A stretch of 64,000 nucleotides of DNA, from contig OX419760.1 in NCBI GenBank assembly GCA_948567375.1, forward strand, positions 9,796,001-9,860,000. The letters run 5' to 3'. The stretch comes from Lunularia cruciata (taxonomy: Eukaryota > Streptophyta > Marchantiopsida > Lunulariales > Lunulariaceae). Shown one piece after another: positions 58,902-64,000 of this stretch (positions are counted from its first letter, which is position 1; each line of letters starts with the position of its first letter). The position numbers and the translations under genes are program-made. Below the pieces are notes generated by a model, which made no database searches, had not been told where the DNA came from, and was given only the letters and a program-made list of their open reading frames with translations.

Positions 58902-59940
58902 TTGACACCTCTGGATACCACACTCATTGCTTGGCAGTATCTAGTAGAGGAGATATGCTTATTGGAGTTGTTTGGTGGGATCAGCACCAGACTAGCTACG
59001 GTGTTACAAGCGGGTATACGAATACAGAGGTACTTGTATGTAGAGAGAGATAAGACTGCTAGGCGAGTCTCTCTACATCATGTGGCACACTTGGCCTATC
59101 AGTATCCGGAGTTATTACCGATGTCAACAATCGGAGGTTACCAGAAGGCCCTACCAGGAGACATTTCCTTACTAGCGGCGCATGATCTAGAGAGACATGG
59201 GCCTATTCACTTGGTGTTTTCTAGATGGCCATGTCAAGGACATACACATGCAGGTAGAGGATTGGGTCTTCAAGATCCTCGTTCTGGTGTGTTTTGGGAG
59301 ATGTTACGGATACTACGACATCTCCAGGTTCATCAGTCTGTTTCTCCAGCTTACCTTCTGGAGAACGTTCCTTTGTTGGGTGATTCTCGCACCAGAGTGG
59401 TGGCAAGTACACATCAGGTCCATTCTTGGATGGGACCTGCTATATTGTTAGATGCAGCCAGAGTGGGATCACGGGCTCATCATCTTCATCTTTGGTGGAT
59501 GAACCTCTTACCCAGAGAGGTTCTACAGTGCGCTTATGATGGGATTCAACAACTTGACCACATCCTTGTTGATGATATCTTGGATGCTGGGCGTCAGTCT
59601 CAGAAAGTGGTAGTGGTTGATAGGTCACCTATGGCAATGGTGAACCTAGTTGGACAGCCTAGAGCCGCATTTCCCACACTCATGAGTTTCCCAAGCTCTC
59701 ATGCTTTTTGAGAGGAAGGACATGGACTTGTTTGGGACTCACAGTTACAACAGTTGGTGGAGCCCAATGCTGATGAGAGAGAGAGCGGGCGATGGGTTTT
59801 TGCACCGGTATTACCGCTGTTCTAGCAGTGTCAAAGGCCTTCAGGTATCAAGTGTTAGGTCAGGCTATGGACCTGAACTATTTGACCTAGATTGTGAGCC
59901 TTGGCTTTGCAGAGCAGTGTAGGATGTGCTTGATAGGCAT
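58902..59940 (+). pseudogene. Cytosine-C5 DNA methyltransferase domain (DNMT3/DRM-like) within Pol of G2
   Basis: The enzyme would methylate cytosine in DNA using S-adenosylmethionine. Motif I is LLELFGGIS (residues 20-28 counted from 58902). Motif IV is RWPCQGH with the catalytic Cys at residue 111 (codon 59232-59234), followed by GRGLGLQDPRSGVFWEMLRIL. Motif VI is LLENVPLLGD with Glu at 154. An Arg/His-rich stretch ending LWWMNLL (about residues 196-211), LPTLMSF-type text, a RER-MGF-type motif (near 59785) and QVLGQAMDLN (motif X, near 59845-59875) follow. Spacing between motifs and the trailing W-NL and RE-GF segments match the DNMT3/DRM group better than DNMT1/CMT. The upstream stretch is in frame with protease. 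Breaks are TGA 59709 (shared with G1), a two-base gain in a GA run near 59781-59791 (not in G1) and TAG 59888 (Trp in G1). The length of about 325 residues fits a complete catalytic domain. Confidence 0.85.
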
Positions 59941-60395
59941 CACCACTCAGACACTTGTGAGCCCTGTGCCTATCGAGACAATTCAGGCACATGCTGGGGG
60001 CGATGGACAAAGTGGACATGGTATTCTTGGGACACATCCAGTAGCTACTAGGGAGAGTGGGCTACTTGGAGTCCATCCAGGTGAGCGTGGGCTACTTGGA
60101 TTACACCCTTGATCCACATGGGATGCAGCTAGAGGACGTGTGGAGCTTGCAGCTAGAGTGGAGGGAGTTTTTCACACAGAGGTTGGGACCTCTAGTGGTT
60201 GGGAGTATGACACTATTGCTCCCAAGGGCCCATTGTAGCAGCCAATCAGTACATCTTCCACTCCTACTACAGTTACAAAGGATACTTGGGAGCTAGATCT
60301 TGGACCCAAGCTTACTAGAGAGGAAAGACGGAGGGTTTGGAGGTTGTTGAGGAGTCACACAAGTTGTTTTGCCTTTAGTATGAAGGATTCTGAAG
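59941..60395 (+). pseudogene. Linker between methyltransferase and RT in G2
   Basis: The frame that carries the end of the methyltransferase continues as a Gly/His-rich segment (HAGGDGQSGHGILGTHP) with a short repeated GLLG-HPGERGLLGLHP phrase, then a stop at 60110-60112. Then EYDTIAPKGP, LGPKLTREERRRVWRLLRSH and CFAFSMKD (near 60300-60385) form the usual lead-in to a gypsy RT. A frame change near 60390 joins this to RT. Confidence 0.65.
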
Positions 60396-61330
60396 GGACC
60401 TAGTATACGGATTGAGCTGACTAGCAACACACCAGTTTTCCGACGTCCTTATCAATATAGTGATATGGAGAGGACATTGATTCAAAGCCAGAGTAGTGAC
60501 CTTTTTGAGGCTGGTTTGGTGGAGATTTCACATGGAGAGTATGCATCAGCGATAGTGATGCTAGCCAAGAAGGATATGCATGGCAACTATACAGATAGGC
60601 GGATGTGTGGAGATTACCGTCCTATCAATTGACATACCAAGGCTGATCGGTATGCCATGCCTACACCGGAGGATATTTTTGATGCGATTGGGCATGCAAA
60701 GATCTTCAGTACTTTGGGTCTTTGAGCGGGATATCATCAGTTGCCAATCAGGGAGGAGGAGAAGTCCAAGACAACATTTTGGGCTATTGATCCTCACGGC
60801 AAGGATGTGTTATATCAATGGATGTTCTTACCATTTGGGTTGAAGAACGCTCCTGCTGAGTTCCAAAGGGTCATGGATAGGATCCTAATTGGACTGGATT
60901 TTACCCGGTGCTATATTGATGACATTTTGGTTTATAGCACTACTGTGGAGGAGCATGAGAGACAGTTGTTGGAGGTGTTTGAGAGGTTGAGATCTCATGG
61001 ACTCAAACTACATCCTGGGAAGTGTAGGTTCTTCCACGAGCAGGTTGAGTATTTGGGTCACACTATCTACCACGGAGGACTTGGTGTTCAGCAAACCAAG
61101 GTGGAGGCTATTGCACGTATTCCTTGGCCTACGGATGTGAGCAGAGTGCGAGCATTCCTTGGGTTGGCAAACTTCTATCGCCACTATGTTAGAAGATTTA
61201 GTGCCATTACCAAGGCCTTGACAAAGCTGACCAAGCTTACACAGGAGTGGTGTTGGGGAGATGAGCGGGAGAGAGCTTTTGTAGAGCTCAAGGAGAGGTT
61301 GACATCTGCTCCTATTTTGAGGAGACCAAT
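60396..61330 (+). pseudogene. pol: Reverse transcriptase of G2
   Basis: GPSIRIELTSNTPVFRRPY opens the domain, followed by RRMCGDYRPIN, TGA 60630, DRYAMPTPEDIFDAIGHAKIF, and TGA 60723 where Arg is expected before AGYHQLPI. Then FLPFGLKNAPAEFQRVMDRIL (about 60828-60890), the catalytic YIDDILVYS (about 60910-60940), HPGKCRFF, and VRAFLGLANFYRHYVRRFS in the connection region (about 61148-61205). Apart from the two stops it is well preserved. The YIDD box and LGLANFYR wording differ from element A, so G is a different gypsy lineage. Confidence 0.93.
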
Positions 61331-61740
61331 CAAGGGACGACTATTTCAGGTTCACACTGATTGGAGTATGTTGGGGCTTGGAGCGGTGCTCACCCAACAT
61401 GATGATGAGGATAAGGAGTTTGTGGTGGCCTATGCTAGTTGCTCCAACAATTCAGCGGAGGCAAAGTATAGTTCATATGAGGGAGAGTGATTGGAAGCAG
61501 TTTGGGCAGTAGCACATTTCCAATGTTACCTATTTGGTAACCCCTTCACTCCCATCACTGATCATCAGCCGCTGAAGTGGTTGATGGAGTCCGACAAGCT
61601 TTCAAGGAAGCTTGCACGATGGGCTCTGATTTTACAAGAGTATGATTTCACGGTTGTTCACGGACCTGGAGTGGTGAAACGTGATGCAGATGGGTTGATT
61701 AGAAACTCATGTCCCAGCCAACAGGATCAGACCGGAGCAC
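61331..61740 (+). pseudogene. pol: RNase H of G2
   Basis: FQVHTDWSMLGLGAVLTQ (about 61345-61400) holds the first catalytic Asp. YSSYEGE ends in TGA 61488 where a Cys or similar residue is usual before LEAVWAVAHF, and PITDHQPLKWLME (about 61552-61592) holds a further Asp. LARWALILQEYDF and KRDADGLIR complete the domain. Confidence 0.92.
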
Positions 61741-61999
61741 GTTGGCATGGTGAGACAGATGAGGAGATGGTGCTAGGTTGGCATGCATCGGCCTTTCTGT
61801 ATATATTTGCAAAGGCTTTGGTGGTATCTCTCTCAGCGCATACAGGAGGAGTTATTGAGGTCATAGATCCAGAGAGCAAAGATATGGGTACAGTTCAGCA
61901 AGACATTCATGATGATGTCTTGGTGATGGACTATCTTTGCACAAGTGTTGTGGGTGGCACAATTGGGGCCAAGGAGAGAGACCGTGTTCTTCAGCAAGC

Positions 62000-63380
62000 C
62001 AGACGGTTCAGATTGGAGGGTAGACACCTTTTGCGTGTATGGGAGAATGGTAGAGTGCAAGTAGTACCACTTCCATCACAGAGACCACAGTTGGTCCGTC
62101 ATGCTCATGAGGAGCTAGGACATTTTGGAGTAAAGCGTACGTATAGCTTACTCCAAAGTCATTATTGGTGGCACGGTATGCAGACCAAGGTACAGCAGTT
62201 TGTTGCCAGTTGTATGGTTTGTGACCGAGTTAGAGCATCATTTAATGCTCCTATGCCACAGTTACACCCATTACCTATCATTGGATTGGGTTACTGTTGG
62301 AGTTTGGACTTTGGGGGACCTTTACCACTGATTGTGAGACATCATTGGTATGTTTTGGTGATGGTGGAGCACTTCTCCAAGTGGATTGAGTTGGTGGCAC
62401 TTCCTGAAAAGTCTAGTGAAGGGACAACTTACTTGTTCCTAGATCGAGTTCTTAGTCATTTTGGTGCACCAGCTGAGGTTTTGACTGATCAGGGTACAGA
62501 GTTCTTGGGGGAGTTTTAGGTCTTGTGTGACAAGGCTTTGATTGATCATCATACTACATCCTGAGATCACCCTGAGGCAGATGGCTTAGCAGAGAGAGTG
62601 GTTCAGACGGTGAAGAGAGGATTGCAAAAGTATGGTTTGCAGAGAGGCCACTTGGGAGATTGGGATCTCTAATTACCTTGGTTGGCCATGGGCTATCGGT
62701 TCAGCCGGCAAGCCTCCTTAGCATCCTTCTCTCCATACTTTCTACTCTATGGACAAGATCTAGATTTACCTGTAGCCATTCGTCAAGATGCTCTTGTAGT
62801 TTTGGACTTGGATGGCCCTGATGTATGGATGAGCACATGTTCTCAGCGGGTAGAGATCTTTCGGAGAGTGATGCCGATGGCCTTTGAGAACTTGGCGATT
62901 GCTCAGCATAGAGATACTTTACGCTATGCTACCATTTGAGGAGAAGGTTATAGACCCTCGATCTATCGATTTCATCCATGCGACTATGTATATCTACAGC
63001 AGATAGCACTGACAACACTTGATGTTTCTATAGGCCATACTATCTTGAGAGTGCGTGAGGTTTTGCCATCTGGAGTCCTTGTGTTAGAAGGACGTGATGG
63101 TGTTGTTTGGAAGGATCATGTGCGCAATTGTGCGCCATGCCACCTTCCAAACATTGATGGTACTATGGACCCAAGCTTGGCACTTGTACGTGCAGGCTTG
63201 AGGTGTATGTTATGTGGATGTTATGTGTTATGTTATATGGGCTCTTCTGGTGGAGCTGCTACTGTGTTAGTGTGTGATAGCTATTTTGAGAGGATGGCAT
63301 ATGGCATGTATGACTCTTCCTCTCATGGTGGTTCCTCACGGACAGTGGTTATGTCCTTGATGTACTTGACCTATAGCTAG
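62000..63380 (+). pseudogene. pol: Integrase and C-terminal tail of G2
   Basis: The HHCC zinc site is HAHEELGHFG...SCMVCDR at about 62100-62230. The DDE core has Asp in SLDFGGPLP (about 62300), Asp in LTDQGTEFLGEF (about 62480-62516) and Glu in DGLAERVVQTV (about 62580-62612). Stops: TAG 62517 (Gln expected), TGA 62562 (Arg), TAA 62670, TGA 62937 (Arg). The C-terminal region includes VREVLPSGVLVLEGRDGVVW and NCAPCHLPN. The frame continues to the stop at 63378-63380 as a Cys/Ser-rich tail with no known motif. Confidence 0.9.
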
Positions 63381-63524
63381 TTCATTCTTTATATGGTATA
63401 GATTGCAGATAGGCGACTAACGATAAGGCTCCATAGCACCCAGCTTCCTGATCTTTGCCTATTAGAGGGTATACCATATACTTAGAGTAGATGGCTATCT
63501 GGAGTTAGAGGGACCTAACCGCCA

Positions 63525-63538
63525 GCTAGGGGGGCGAT
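63525..63538 (+). other. Polypurine tract of G2
   Basis: AGCTAGGGGGGCGAT directly precedes the LTR start TGTGGCACTT at 63539. The run of six G residues is the probable plus-strand primer. Confidence 0.75.
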
Positions 63539-64000
63539 TGTGGCACTTTAGAGTCTATGTATGACTTATGTGTTAGTTGTGCTTTTATAGTGTATGATGT
63601 TGACAACAATGTATGTTGTGTAGTGATGTATATACGCATGACAGCTGTCACACCATTTGTAGTGCCGCATCTAGATGCTCAGACATTGGAGTTCCAGTGA
63701 TAGTAGTTAGAGTTATTTCAACAGTTTCTCAATGACTACTTTCCAATGGTTAGATTTTGTGTTTGGGGTACTGACTTCACGATGGGGCCCACCGTCACTT
63801 TGTGAGTGTGTTGTCGAGTGTGCTGTCAGCGGGACCGTTAGGGTTTCAGAGCTAGCTCAAGTCCAGGGGGTATAGTTTTGAAGTGAGCTCCAGAGAGCTC
63901 ACTTCTTTGATGTTGAGCCTTTGAGTTCCTAGCTATGGTGGACAAAGGGCGGCAAGCGTCACCTGGATTCTTTATGCTTGAGTGGGTGTGGCTTGACTGT
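63539..64000 (+). repeat. 3' LTR of G2, first 462 bp
   Basis: It starts TGTGGCACTTTAGAG after the PPT. From 63646 on it matches the 5' LTR (54274 on) closely, for example AGAGTTATTTCA and GGGTTTCAGAGCTAGCTC. The remainder lies beyond the window. Confidence 0.9.

Larger units (their letters stand above)
54274..64000 (+). mobile_element. Ty3/gypsy element G2 encoding a DNA methyltransferase
   Basis: The order is 5' LTR (54274-55633, missing its first ~107 bp), PBS, gag with zinc knuckles, protease, cytosine methyltransferase, RT, RNase H, integrase, PPT and the first 462 bp of the 3' LTR up to the window edge. Ignoring later indels, gag to integrase read in one frame, so a single polyprotein is likely. 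About 17 in-frame stops and several small frameshifts make this copy inactive. It shares its 5' LTR with G1, giving an LTR-linked tandem arrangement. Confidence 0.92.

Noticed and set aside
58902-59711. Methyltransferase as a host gene exon next to a transposon
   Set aside because: It is in frame with protease, lies between protease and RT of the same element, and a second element (G1) has it at the same place.

Overview
This window reads as repeat-rich nuclear DNA of a land plant with a large genome; a gymnosperm is my best guess and a fern or lycophyte is possible. Nearly everything recognisable is retrotransposon: several Ty3/gypsy families, one Ty1/copia fragment and one LINE. I found no intact host gene, and most elements carry stops and frameshifts. 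The organism cannot be fixed from the sequence alone.

Layout. 1-8448 (+): 3' part of a Ty3/gypsy element (element A: three zinc knuckles, protease, RT, RNase H, integrase, PPT) followed by a 3.8 kb 3' LTR that itself contains an ~811-codon reading frame for a coiled-coil protein. It is inserted in an older minus-strand relative (H, 8449-10336). 10337-12446: unassigned DNA ending in an 80-bp minisatellite. 12447-17235: mosaic of a decayed minus-strand gypsy (F) and pieces of LTRs. 17236-20534 (-): LTR copy D of the A family. 20535-24574: unassigned DNA, then a LINE remnant. 24575-28423 (+) and 29192-33195 (+): two solo LTRs of the A family (B and C), each with a decayed copy of the LTR-borne frame. 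33196-49100: mostly unassigned, with a gag fragment near 35.3-35.8 kb and several simple tandem or inverted repeats. 49150-50400 (-): Ty1/copia RT pieces. 50480-51760 (-): truncated LTR copy E. 51761-64000 (+): two copies (G1, G2) of a second gypsy family arranged in tandem around a shared LTR.

Two things stand out. (1) The G family carries a cytosine-C5 DNA methyltransferase domain of DNMT3/DRM type between protease and reverse transcriptase. G2 (58902-59940) keeps motif I, the catalytic Pro-Cys motif IV, the Glu-Asn-Val motif VI and later motifs, and G1 holds a degraded second copy. It lies in the same ancestral frame as gag, protease and pol, so it was probably made as part of one polyprotein. 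(2) The A family keeps a long coiled-coil protein frame inside its LTR, downstream of a conserved TATA box, in at least four divergent copies. Solo LTR B has a target-site duplication at the exact LTR ends, which shows that the frame belongs to the LTR and not to the internal region.

The premature stops in G2 are almost all TAG or TGA, as expected from deamination of methylated CAG and CGA codons, so these elements have been long-term targets of DNA methylation.
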